From the NCBI GenBank assembly GCA_030429345.1, contig JAUIFJ010000020.1, positions 22,402 to 86,401 of the forward strand: 64,000 nt of DNA, given 5' to 3'. The stretch comes from a bacterium (GTDB lineage: Bacteria; CAIWAD01). Both the position numbers and the translations under genes were made by a program. The first letter of the stretch is position 1. Every line of letters begins with the position of its first letter. This document shows positions 38,858 through 47,383 of this stretch, one piece after another. The notes below the pieces were generated by a model, which saw nothing but the letters and a program-made list of their open reading frames with translations, searched no databases and was not told the DNA's origin.

Positions 38858-41800
38858 ATGGCGATTCGCTGGTTGCAGAAGCTGGGGCCCTTTCGGGGCC
38901 GCCCCTCGGTCGACCGACGGGAGATGCGTTCCGAAAGGGATCTGCTGCAGGAGCTGGAAAGCGCCCTGGGGAGTCGCCTGCACGAGGGGCGCGGTTCGCT
39001 GGCCCGGGCCGCGGCCTGGAGCCGGAGCGGACGCCGGGCGGTGGTGGAGCTGGCGGCGGGGGAAGTTTTCGAGGAGGGCGCCTCCCTGCAGGCGATCGCC
39101 GACGAAGGCCTGCCCCTGGTCCTGCACTTGGTGCCCGGTGCCGAAGAAAGCCGCCGCCTCAATCTTCAGGGCGGCCTGGGGCTGGACAGCCTGAAGGCCG
39201 CCGGCTGGCTGGTCCTGCAGCCGACCACTCCCGATGAGCTCCTGCCGCTGGCCCTGCTGTCACGGCGCCTGAGCGAAGCCCTGCTGCGGCCGGTGGCCCT
39301 GCTGAGGGAGTTCACCCACGACGGTGCCGGTCTTTTTCCGGTCCCGCTGCCCGGAGTCGGCCTGCCTTCGCTGGAGGACCTGCTGGCCTATGCCGGAAAT
39401 CCTGCCGACCGGATCGAATGCCCCCTGCCCTGGCAACAGGCGCTCTACGGCCGCAACCGCCGTCGCCTGCCTCGCGTGCTGGATCCCGCGCAGCCCCGCG
39501 CCGCCCGCGTGCGGCCGGGCCTGGAAAGCGCGGGCCATGCCTCGCAAATGAAGAGCCTTCGCGAAGAGGGCCAGGCCGATTGGCTGCGCGAGGAATGCCG
39601 CCGATTCGACGAGCTGCTGGGCCTGGGACTCTTTCAGGCTCCGCCGAGCGGCGGGCCCCTGGTGGCCCATGGACGCCTTGCCGGCTGGCTGAGCGAGGTG
39701 CTGCCCGTGGTGCCGGCCCTGAAGGGAAGCACCCTCTACGCGCCCCGCCTGCTGCATCCCCTGCTGGATCCCCTTCCCGTGGAAGCGCGGCTGCTGGCCT
39801 CGGGCGACAGCCTGGCCGGCCAGGCCCTGCAACTGCCCGCTGCCGGAGAAGGCCTGCAGATCGAAACCCTGCTGGCGGGCCTGGAGAAGGCGCAGGCCCT
39901 TCCCTCACTGCGCATTCGCCGCGACAGCGCCCGCAGTCCCCGTGACGAGGTCCGCAGCCAGGAGCTGGGCGACCTCTTCCCGCTGCCGGCGACCGTCGGC
40001 GGAAAGGAGGGAGGAGCATCCGTCTTCGGGAAAGCCGAGCTGCCGCAGAGTCCCGCCCTGGTGCTGGTTTCTGCCGATGCGGCCCGCGCGGCCCAGGCGG
40101 CGGCGCGCCTCTGCGCCCTGCTCGATGGCCTGGAAGGTGCCCGGAGCTGCGCCATGCGGGTCCACCCCGGACAGCACGACCGGGGCCTGAGCGCCTGGCG
40201 CATCCAGCTGAAGCGCGCCGGGGATCGCCCCGAGATCCACGGTGAGACACGCAACGACCTGCTCTGCACGCTGGACGCGCGCAGCGCACGCGAACTGCCG
40301 GAGCGCCTGTTGTGCGAAGGGCAGGGGCTGCTGCAGGTCCTGCCGCCGCGCGCTGTGCCGGCGGGACGGGTCGCCGAACACGCCGTCAGCCCGGCCACCG
40401 CCGACTTTCCCGGACCCCTTTGGCTGGCCCTCGCGCCCGCGGGCGAAAGCTCCGAGGCGCTGGATCGCCTCTGCGGATCGCTTGCCGCCGCCCTGCTGGT
40501 CCATACGGGGCTTGAGGCCGGCGCAAGCCTGCAGCAGCTGAAGCGCGAGAACCCGCACTGGAAGGAAGGCGTGGACAGCCTGCGCGCCCTTTCCCGCGAA
40601 CTGCTGCCTCCGCGTAGCCCTTCGACCCTCGAGGCCGAGGCTCACGCCGGCCTGCTGCGCCGCCTGCCGCGCCAGGAAGCGCCCATCGACGATCCGCACC
40701 GCATGGCGGCCCATTCCACGCTCAACGAGGCCTGGGACGGGGTTTGTGATCCAGCCGCCTTTTCAGGACGACTGCCCGCCCGCAGCGGCCGACTGCGCCG
40801 CGAGGAGCGCCGTCCCGACCTGCCCTGGCTGGATGCCGAAGGCTGCGGCGATCTGTCACACGCCTGGACCGTCTGCCCGGAAGGGGCCCTGCCGCTGAAA
40901 CGTCTCACGCCGGCCGAGGTGCTCGACGCGCTCCTGGCCTGGGCGGCGGGCAGGGGCGAGGAGACGCGCCGCCTGAGCATGAAAAGCCGCAGCCTGGCCG
41001 CTGCCTTCGCCAAGGCGCTGGCGACAACGCCGGGGGCGGACGGCGCCCGCGTGCTGCACGAGCTGCTGGAGGCCGAGCTGGCCAAGGACGAGGAGCTGCG
41101 CGCGGAAGTACGCGTGATCCAGGAGGCCCTGTCCGGCCTGCCGCTGATCCACCAGCCGGGACAGGCCGCCTGCCTGCTGGCTCTGGGGGTCGACGCGGAT
41201 GCCTGCAAGGGCTGCGGCCTCTGCGCCCAGGCGGTCGATTCCAGCGGCCTGGGCATGCGCAACTGGGAAGAGGTCCGCGAAGAGGCCGGCCTGCGCTGGA
41301 GCCGCTGGCAGCTGCTGCCGGCGACGGCGGAGGGCCTGCCCGGAGTGGAGGAAGGGCAGCAGCATCCCGAGCGCCTGCTCTTCGACACGGAAGCCGCCGA
41401 AGCCTTCGGTCCCGGCGACGACAGTCCGGCGGGCAACACGGCGCGCAGCGCGATCCGGCTTTTCGCCGGCATGGCTTCCGCCATGGGACGTCAGCAGCAG
41501 CCGGCACTTCTGGCCCGTGTGACAACCGCCATCGGCGCCCTGGAAGAACAGTTGGCCCGCCGCCTGAGCATCGGCGGGGACAAGGCCGCGCGCCTCAAGG
41601 AACTGCTTGCCGGCGGCGAAGGCGAACTGGAGCTGTCCGAACTGGGCCGCCAGCTGGCCCCCGAGGGCACCCTGCTGGACCGCGAAGAACTCGGCGCCCT
41701 GGCCGGCACTCTGGAAGAGCTGAAGGCCTGGCAGGCGGAACTGGAACTCGCTCCGGCCACGATCCAGCTGGGCCTGGGCCTGCCCGGTCACCGCGTCGAG

Positions 41801-42901
41801 GCGCGCTGGCCCTGGAACCCGGCCGCCGTGCCCCTGATGCAGCTGGGGGCGGAGGGAGCCGACGAGGCTCTGGGACAGCTGCAGGCCATGGGCGAGGACT
41901 GGGCCGAAAAACAGCGCCTGCTGCAGGCGGCCGCCGCGCTGGCCAAGGGACGCATGCCGCGACGCCAGGGATCCGCCGGCCTGCCCACGGACTGGCAGGG
42001 CGCGCCGCGCCTGCTGCTGGGCGTGGACGCCGCCGCCTTCCGCGAGGGGCGACTGGGCGCCTGGCGCGACCTGCTGAGCAGCGGCGCGCCGGTCAAGCTG
42101 CTGGTGATCTGCGATATCGGCGACCCGGATGCCCACGCCCTGGCCTCGCTGGCCGGCGGGGGCCTCTTCGCCTTCAGCGGCAGCCACGGGGACCCGGCCC
42201 ACCTGCGGCAGGGCTTCCAGCGCGCGCTGGCCGCTCCCGGCCCCGCCCTCTGCACGATCTACTGCAGCCGCCTTCCGCTGGTCGCCGGGGATCTCGGCGG
42301 CAGCGCCGCCGGCCTGCGCATGGCCCGCCTGGCGCTGGATCACGGACTCTGGCCGCACTATGTATACGATCCGGCTCTCTCGACGGAAGAAGCGGGACGC
42401 TTCGTGATCCACGAGGGGACGGGCGCGGCGGAGCAGGCGCCGGAAGGCTTCGCCTGGGAAGGGGCCTTGAACGCCGCCGTGATGCGGGCCATGGAAGGTC
42501 CCTTCGCCGAGGGCTTTCCGCCCCTGGACGAACGCGAAGTGCCCGACGACCTGGAGCAGGTGCCCCTGGAAGAGGCCCTGGAACTGGACGAGGAGGAGCT
42601 GGCCGAGGCCCTGCCCTTCATCGAGGCCCGTTCCCCGGCCTGCGCGGCCGGCAGGCGCCTGGTCGCGCCGCGGGAGCTGGCCCTCTGCCGAGCCGTGATG
42701 CAGCGCATGAAGCGCCTGGACGCCATGGCGCGCCGCGACCTCGTCTGGCCCGACGAGGAGGCCCTGCGCAAGGAGGGCGCGCGCCAGCGCGAGGACGAAC
42801 TGCTGGGCGCGCTGAGCGCCGGCCTGGTCGAACTGGGCGCTCCGCTCTCCGAAAGCGAACGCGCCCTGCTGGAAGACGCAAAGGGGGGAGAAACGCGGTG
42901 A
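38858..42901 (+). CDS. Large PFOR-like iron-sulfur protein inserted between rnfB and rnfC; function unknown
   Basis: 1347 residues. The start at 38858 follows AGGAAGGA. No signal peptide or membrane helix is seen. About 430-590 resembles the gamma domain of 2-oxoacid:ferredoxin oxidoreductases. Cys673 (TVCPEGALPL) plus Cys783, Cys786 and Cys789 (CKGCGLC) could ligate one [4Fe-4S] cluster, the second set being absent. About 860-1180 resembles the C-terminal PFOR region (NTARSAIRLFAGMASAM; LLSSGAPVK at 1072-1080), but no GDG...N thiamine-diphosphate motif is present. The last about 170 residues are acidic and helical. Its stop overlaps the rnfC start (GTGA). It shares a segment with the protein at 50292-52094. 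It is probably an electron-transfer or docking subunit; the role is not established. Confidence 0.85.
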   Translation: MAIRWLQKLGPFRGRPSVDRREMRSERDLLQELESALGSRLHEGRGSLARAAAWSRSGRRAVVELAAGEVFEEGASLQAIADEGLPLVLHLVPGAEESRRLNLQGGLGLDSLKAAGWLVLQPTTPDELLPLALLSRRLSEALLRPVALLREFTHDGAGLFPVPLPGVGLPSLEDLLAYAGNPADRIECPLPWQQALYGRNRRRLPRVLDPAQPRAARVRPGLESAGHASQMKSLREEGQADWLREECRRFDELLGLGLFQAPPSGGPLVAHGRLAGWLSEVLPVVPALKGSTLYAPRLLHPLLDPLPVEARLLASGDSLAGQALQLPAAGEGLQIETLLAGLEKAQALPSLRIRRDSARSPRDEVRSQELGDLFPLPATVGGKEGGASVFGKAELPQSPALVLVSADAARAAQAAARLCALLDGLEGARSCAMRVHPGQHDRGLSAWRIQLKRAGDRPEIHGETRNDLLCTLDARSARELPERLLCEGQGLLQVLPPRAVPAGRVAEHAVSPATADFPGPLWLALAPAGESSEALDRLCGSLAAALLVHTGLEAGASLQQLKRENPHWKEGVDSLRALSRELLPPRSPSTLEAEAHAGLLRRLPRQEAPIDDPHRMAAHSTLNEAWDGVCDPAAFSGRLPARSGRLRREERRPDLPWLDAEGCGDLSHAWTVCPEGALPLKRLTPAEVLDALLAWAAGRGEETRRLSMKSRSLAAAFAKALATTPGADGARVLHELLEAELAKDEELRAEVRVIQEALSGLPLIHQPGQAACLLALGVDADACKGCGLCAQAVDSSGLGMRNWEEVREEAGLRWSRWQLLPATAEGLPGVEEGQQHPERLLFDTEAAEAFGPGDDSPAGNTARSAIRLFAGMASAMGRQQQPALLARVTTAIGALEEQLARRLSIGGDKAARLKELLAGGEGELELSELGRQLAPEGTLLDREELGALAGTLEELKAWQAELELAPATIQLGLGLPGHRVEARWPWNPAAVPLMQLGAEGADEALGQLQAMGEDWAEKQRLLQAAAALAKGRMPRRQGSAGLPTDWQGAPRLLLGVDAAAFREGRLGAWRDLLSSGAPVKLLVICDIGDPDAHALASLAGGGLFAFSGSHGDPAHLRQGFQRALAAPGPALCTIYCSRLPLVAGDLGGSAAGLRMARLALDHGLWPHYVYDPALSTEEAGRFVIHEGTGAAEQAPEGFAWEGALNAAVMRAMEGPFAEGFPPLDEREVPDDLEQVPLEEALELDEEELAEALPFIEARSPACAAGRRLVAPRELALCRAVMQRMKRLDAMARRDLVWPDEEALRKEGARQREDELLGALSAGLVELGAPLSESERALLEDAKGGETR

Positions 42902-44229
42902 GTCCCCGCATGAAGACCTTCTCCCACGGGATCCACCCGCCGGAGGCCAAGGAGCTGAGCGCCTCGCGCGAGATTCGCCGCATGCCCTTTCCGCCGCACC
43001 TGGTGATCCTGATGGGCCAGCATGCCGGCAAGCCTGCCGCTCCCTGCGTGCGCGAAGGCCAGCAGGTCCGGCGCGGCGAGAAGATCGCCGAGGCCCAGGG
43101 CTTCATCAGCGCGCCGATCCACGCTCCTGCCGATGGCGTGATCCGCAGCATCGGCCGGGCCCTGGACAGCCGCGGACAGATGGCCCCGGCGCTGATCCTC
43201 GAGCCGGACCCGGCCAGCGACCAGTCGATGAAACACGGCCGTCCCGTCGATCCGCGGAGCCTGGACGCCGCCCAGCTGCGCGCCGCGATTCGCGAGATGG
43301 GCATGGTCGGCCTGGGCGGCGCCGCCTTTCCGACCCATGTCAAGCTCAGCCCTCCGGAAGGCAAGAGCATCCGCACCCTGATCATCAACGGCTGCGAGTG
43401 CGAGCCCTACCTGACCAGCGATCACCGCGTGATGCTCGAGCATCCCCGGGAAGTGATCGAGGGCTGCGAACTGCTGCTGAAAGCCAGCGGAGCCGGAATC
43501 TGCCGCATCGGCATCGAGCACAACAAGCCCGACGCGATCGCCGCGCTGCAGAAAGCGGCAGAAGGCCATGAGGGGATCACGGTCGAGGTCCTGCAGACCA
43601 AGTATCCGCAGGGCGCGGAAAAGATGCTGACCCGGGCGATGATGGGCGAGGACATTCCCAGCGGCGGCCTGCCCGTCGACATCGGCGTGCTGGTCAGCAA
43701 CGTGGCCACGGTGGCCGAGATCGGCATGCTGCTGCCCGCCGGCGAAGGCCTGACCGAGCGCGTGGTCACCGTGACCGGCGAAGGCATCATGCGGCCGGGC
43801 AACTACCTGATTCCCGTGGGAACGCCGCTGACCTGGATCCTGGAGCAGGTGGGCATGAAGGAGGACGCCGGCGCCGTGATCTTCGGAGGGCCGATGATGG
43901 GCACCGGCGTGACCTGGCTCGAGACCCCGACCACCAAAGGCGTGACCGGCATCGTGATCCGCGCGGGAGAGCCGGGACGCAAGGAGAAGATCTGGCCCTG
44001 CATCCGCTGCGGCGCCTGCCTCGAGGCCTGTCCGATCCACCTCAACCCCAGCCGCCTGGGCCTGCTGTCCCGCGTGAGACACTACGAGGAGATGCGGGAC
44101 GGCATGCACCTTTTCGACTGCTTCGAGTGCGGCTGCTGCAGCTATGTCTGCCCTTCGCAGATTCCGCTGGTCCAGCAGTTCCGCGTCGCCAAGCAGGTGC
44201 TGCGCGAGAGGGGAGCGAAGGTCTCATGA
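42898..44229 (+). CDS. rnfC: Rnf complex subunit C
   Basis: 443 residues. The GTG start at 42898 overlaps the upstream stop. Motifs include TFSHGIHPPEAKELS at the N-terminus, GLGGAAFPTHVK for the NADH/FMN-binding Rossmann-like SLBB region, INGCECEPYLTSDHR, and two C-terminal [4Fe-4S] motifs, CIRCGACLEACP and CFECGCCSYVCP. It exchanges electrons with NAD(H). The stop overlaps rnfD (ATGA). Length and motif order are normal. Confidence 0.97.
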   Translation: MSPRMKTFSHGIHPPEAKELSASREIRRMPFPPHLVILMGQHAGKPAAPCVREGQQVRRGEKIAEAQGFISAPIHAPADGVIRSIGRALDSRGQMAPALILEPDPASDQSMKHGRPVDPRSLDAAQLRAAIREMGMVGLGGAAFPTHVKLSPPEGKSIRTLIINGCECEPYLTSDHRVMLEHPREVIEGCELLLKASGAGICRIGIEHNKPDAIAALQKAAEGHEGITVEVLQTKYPQGAEKMLTRAMMGEDIPSGGLPVDIGVLVSNVATVAEIGMLLPAGEGLTERVVTVTGEGIMRPGNYLIPVGTPLTWILEQVGMKEDAGAVIFGGPMMGTGVTWLETPTTKGVTGIVIRAGEPGRKEKIWPCIRCGACLEACPIHLNPSRLGLLSRVRHYEEMRDGMHLFDCFECGCCSYVCPSQIPLVQQFRVAKQVLRERGAKVS

Positions 44230-45233
44230 AGCGCTGGCTGAAGATGGAACTGCGCACCTCGCCCCACTTCCGTCGCGGTCGCGACGTGGACACGGTGATG
44301 CGTCACGTGATCTGGGCCCTGCTGCCCGCGCTCTGCATGGGCTGGTTCGCCTTCGGCCTGGGAGCGCTGCTGCTCAGCCTGGCCTGCGTACTCGGGGCTT
44401 GTCTCACGGAAGCCTTTCTCAATCGTCGCCGCCGGGTGGAGGGGACGCTGGCAGACGGCAGCGCCGTGTTGACCGGCCTGCTGCTGGCCATGACCCTTCC
44501 CCCGGGCTTTCCGCTCTGGATGGCCTTCCTGGGCTCGGTGATCGCCATCGGCCTGGGCAAAGGGCTCTTCGGCGGCCTGGGTCACAATGTCTTCAACCCG
44601 GCCCTGGTGGGGCGCGCCTTCCTGCAGGCGGCCTTTCCGGCGGCGATCACCACCTGGACGCCGGCCTTGAGCCCGGAACGCTTCAGCGAACTGCCGGCAG
44701 GCACCCTGGGCCTGCCCTTCCTGCGTCCGCCCGTCGAAAGCGTGACCGCGGCGACTCCGCTGGCCTCGCTCAAGTTCGACGGCCTGGACACGCCGCTGAC
44801 GCAGCTCTTCGCCGGCACCTCGGCGGGCAGCATGGGCGAGACCGGGGCGCTGCTGCTGCTGGCGGGCGGCCTCTACCTGGCCCTGCGCGGCTTCCTGGAC
44901 TGGCGGATACCCGTCGGCATCCTGGCCACGGTGGCGCTGCTTTCCGGCCTGCTGCACGCCCTGGATCCGCAGATGCCTTCGGCGCTCTTCATGCTGGGCA
45001 GCGGCGGGCTGATGCTGGGCGCGGTCTTCATGGCCACGGACATGGTCACCTCGCCGGTGACACCGAAAGGGACCTGGCTCTATGCCTGCGCCATCGGCGC
45101 GCTGGTGGTCGTGATCCGCGTCTGGGGCGGCCTGCCGGAAGGCGTGATGTACGCCATCCTGCTGGGCAACGCCATGACGCCCCTGCTCAACCGCGCCACC
45201 CAGCCCCGCATCTACGGGGAGGTCCGCTCGTGA
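44226..45233 (+). CDS. rnfD: Rnf complex subunit D (membrane, covalent FMN)
   Basis: 335 residues, coupled to rnfC by ATGA. It has about nine to ten membrane helices. The FMN attachment region TAATPLASLK contains Thr177, the residue expected to be flavinylated by ApbE. GLGHNVFNPALVGRAFL and the MATDMVTSPVTPKG loop are typical. It forms part of the ion-translocating membrane core. Confidence 0.97.
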   Translation: MKRWLKMELRTSPHFRRGRDVDTVMRHVIWALLPALCMGWFAFGLGALLLSLACVLGACLTEAFLNRRRRVEGTLADGSAVLTGLLLAMTLPPGFPLWMAFLGSVIAIGLGKGLFGGLGHNVFNPALVGRAFLQAAFPAAITTWTPALSPERFSELPAGTLGLPFLRPPVESVTAATPLASLKFDGLDTPLTQLFAGTSAGSMGETGALLLLAGGLYLALRGFLDWRIPVGILATVALLSGLLHALDPQMPSALFMLGSGGLMLGAVFMATDMVTSPVTPKGTWLYACAIGALVVVIRVWGGLPEGVMYAILLGNAMTPLLNRATQPRIYGEVRS

Positions 45234-46027
45234 GACACTCCCTGGGCTTCTACCATCGCGTATACTACATCGCCGCCACCGAATCCGGTTCCAGTGCCGG
45301 GAGTTCCGCCCGCGACACAGGTTCCGCCGGCGGGAGTTCCGCCAAAGGCGGAACTCCCAAGACCATCGAAAGCGCGTCCGCGCTTTCGATGGTCCGGACG
45401 ATGGGCGTGGTGGCCGCCCTGTCCGGCCTGCTGATCGTCGGGACCTTCCAGCTGACGGCGGAACGTATTCGCCTGAATCGCGTCGAGCAGCTGAAAAAGG
45501 CCGTGCTGGCCGTCGTTCCCGGAGCGGAAACGATGCGCGTCTTCGAGGTGGAGGGCCGGCAGCTGCGGCCCCTGGACGGAGTGCCTTCGACACCGGGACG
45601 CCGCGTATACGCCGGCTACGACGGCAGCGGAGTCTTCCGCGGAGTGGCCGTGCCCGCCGCGGGCATGGGCTTCGCCGATATCATCCGCGTGCTCTACGGC
45701 GTCGACCCGAAGAAGGGCGAGGTGATCGGCTACCAGGTGCTCGAGACCAAGGAAACACCCGGCCTGGGCGACAAGATCTTCAAGGACGCCGACTTCCTGG
45801 CCACTTTCGACGGCCTGGATGTGAGACTCGACGCATCCGGAGAGGCCCTGGCCCATCCGCTGGAGATCGTCAAGCCCGGGGAAGGCGCGCAGGGCTGGCA
45901 GATCGAGACCATCACCGGCGCCACGGTCAGCAGTTCGGCTGTCGGGCGCATGATGCAGGAGTCGACGGCGCGCGACATGCCGCTGCTGGCGCGCAACCTG
46001 GACGCCCTGGAAGGAGGAGCCCCGTGA
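45230..46027 (+). CDS. rnfG: Rnf complex subunit G (covalent FMN), with an in-frame hairpin-derived insert
   Basis: 265 residues. The GTG at 45230 overlaps the rnfD stop. One membrane helix (about 54-76) is followed by the periplasmic FMN-binding domain with ETPGLGDKI and TITGATVSSS, where Thr232 is the predicted flavinylation site. Residues about 17-53 form a Ser/Gly/Ala-rich stretch encoded by two perfect DNA hairpins (45332-45358 and 45361-45394), not expected in RnfG and probably a palindromic-element insertion. The stop overlaps rnfE. Confidence 0.95.
   Translation: MRHSLGFYHRVYYIAATESGSSAGSSARDTGSAGGSSAKGGTPKTIESASALSMVRTMGVVAALSGLLIVGTFQLTAERIRLNRVEQLKKAVLAVVPGAETMRVFEVEGRQLRPLDGVPSTPGRRVYAGYDGSGVFRGVAVPAAGMGFADIIRVLYGVDPKKGEVIGYQVLETKETPGLGDKIFKDADFLATFDGLDVRLDASGEALAHPLEIVKPGEGAQGWQIETITGATVSSSAVGRMMQESTARDMPLLARNLDALEGGAP
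45332..45394 (+). repeat. Two adjacent perfect hairpins inside rnfG
   Basis: Hairpin 1 pairs 45332-45343 with 45347-45358 (12 bp, AAA loop). Hairpin 2 pairs 45361-45376 with 45379-45394 (16 bp, TC loop). A direct copy of the first arm (GGGAGTTCCGCC) also lies at 45299-45310. They encode the low-complexity N-terminal linker of RnfG. Confidence 0.95.
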
Positions 46028-46641
46028 GCGCTCCCGCAACCACCGACGCCTTCCTGAAAGGCTTGTGGCGCGAGAACCCGGTCTTCGTCTACCTGCTGGG
46101 CATGTGTCCGGTACTCGCCGTCAGCAACAGCGTGATCAACGCCGTCTCCATGGGACTGGCCTCGACCTTCGTGCTGGTCATGTCCAGCGCCCTGGTCAGC
46201 CTGCTGCGCAACTTCATTCCCAAGCAGGTGCGCATCGCGGCCTACATCATGATCATCGCCACCTTCGTCACGGTGATCGACTACCTGATCCAGGCGATCA
46301 GCCTGGAACTCTACGCCGCCCTGGGGGCCTTCATCCAATTGATCGTGGTCAACTGCATGATTCTCGGCCGCGCCGAGAGCTTCGCCTCGCGCAATCCGAT
46401 TGGGCCCTCGATCCTTGACGCCCTCGGCACGGGTGTCGGCTTCACCGTGGCCATTTTCTGCATGGGCGCGATCCGCGAGATTCTCGGCAACGGCAGTTTC
46501 GCCGGCATCGACCTCTTCGGCCCGCACTTCGAGCCCTGGATCGTGATGATCCTGCCTGGCGGCGGCTTCTTCGTGCTCGGCGCGCTGCTTTTGGGCGTCA
46601 ACGCGCTCAACCAACGACGAAAGGCGGCCGACCATGGCTGA
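46024..46641 (+). CDS. rnfE: Rnf complex subunit E
   Basis: 205 residues. The GTG start overlaps the rnfG stop. It has six membrane helices. The conserved ENPVFVYLLGMCPVLAVS segment and VVNCMILGRAESFA supply the two cysteines that, with RnfA, are thought to hold a membrane [2Fe-2S] cluster. It is paired with RnfA in the ion channel core. Confidence 0.97.
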   Translation: MSAPATTDAFLKGLWRENPVFVYLLGMCPVLAVSNSVINAVSMGLASTFVLVMSSALVSLLRNFIPKQVRIAAYIMIIATFVTVIDYLIQAISLELYAALGAFIQLIVVNCMILGRAESFASRNPIGPSILDALGTGVGFTVAIFCMGAIREILGNGSFAGIDLFGPHFEPWIVMILPGGGFFVLGALLLGVNALNQRRKAADHG

Positions 46642-47218
46642 GCAGAGCCTGGGATTCATCTTCCTGAGCGCCGCCGTGGTCAGCAATTTCGTGCTGGCGC
46701 TCTTCCTGGGCATCTGTCCCTTCCTGGGCGTGTCCGGCAAGGTGGCCACGGCCAGCCGCATGGGCATGGCGGTGACCTTCGTGATGCTTGTCTCGAGTAC
46801 CTGCGCCTGGGGCATCAACATCCTGCTCGGGGCGTTGAACGCCGAGTACCTGCGGCTGATCATGTACATCGCCGTCATTGCCAGCGCCGTGCAGCTGGTC
46901 GAGATGATCGTCAAGAAGTTCAGCCCGGCGCTCTTCCGCGCCCTGGGCATCTTCCTGCCGCTGATCACCACCAACTGCGCGATCCTCGGCGTGGCGCTCT
47001 TCCAGACCAACCGCGGCTACAGCCTGCTGCAGTCCCTGGTCTTCGCCGCGGGCGCCGGCGCGGGCTTCACCCTGGCGCTGGTGCTGATGGCAGGCCTGCG
47101 CGAGGAACTGGAACTGGCCGATGTGCCCGGACTGGTCAAGGGCACGGCCCTGACCCTGATGATCGCCGGCGTGCTCTCCATGGGCTTCATGGGTTTCGCC
47201 GGCCTGGGAGGAGGATAG
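46634..47218 (+). CDS. rnfA: Rnf complex subunit A
   Basis: 194 residues, overlapping rnfE by eight bases. It has six membrane helices. NFVLALFLGICPFLGVS and LITTNCAILGVALF carry the cluster cysteines homologous to those of NqrE. It is the last classical rnf gene in the order B-C-D-G-E-A. GGAGGAGG at its 3' end serves as the ribosome-binding site for the small gene that follows. Confidence 0.97.
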   Translation: MAEQSLGFIFLSAAVVSNFVLALFLGICPFLGVSGKVATASRMGMAVTFVMLVSSTCAWGINILLGALNAEYLRLIMYIAVIASAVQLVEMIVKKFSPALFRALGIFLPLITTNCAILGVALFQTNRGYSLLQSLVFAAGAGAGFTLALVLMAGLREELELADVPGLVKGTALTLMIAGVLSMGFMGFAGLGGG

Positions 47219-47383
47219 GTGCTGAGGCTGCTGGCAACGACGGCGGCGCTCTTCGCGCTGATGCTCCTGTGGGGATTCGTATACACCCGCCGCGAGGCGG
47301 ACCGGCGTGCTGCCGGAATTTGTGACGCGGGCGGCTGTGGAGGCTGCGCGCACGCGCATTGCCGCGAGAGAACGGAGGACTGA
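47219..47383 (+). CDS. NqrM-like small membrane protein with cysteine cluster, end of rnf operon
   Basis: 54 residues. The GTG at 47219 directly follows the rnfA stop, with GGAGGAGG in the 3' end of rnfA as ribosome-binding site; the stop overlaps korA (TGATG). One membrane helix (about 5-22) is followed by a basic YTRREADRR and then Cys35, Cys40, Cys43 and Cys48 with Gly and His between them (CDAGGCGGC). This arrangement resembles NqrM (DUF539), needed to build the Fe centre between NqrD and NqrE. RnfA and RnfE are homologous to those, so it is a candidate Rnf cluster-assembly factor. FeoB-associated Cys-rich proteins look similar and are an alternative. Confidence 0.7.
   Translation: MLRLLATTAALFALMLLWGFVYTRREADRRAAGICDAGGCGGCAHAHCRERTED

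Noticed and set aside
45332-45394. Transcription terminator inside rnfG
   Set aside because: No T-tract after either hairpin, and the reading frame is intact through both.
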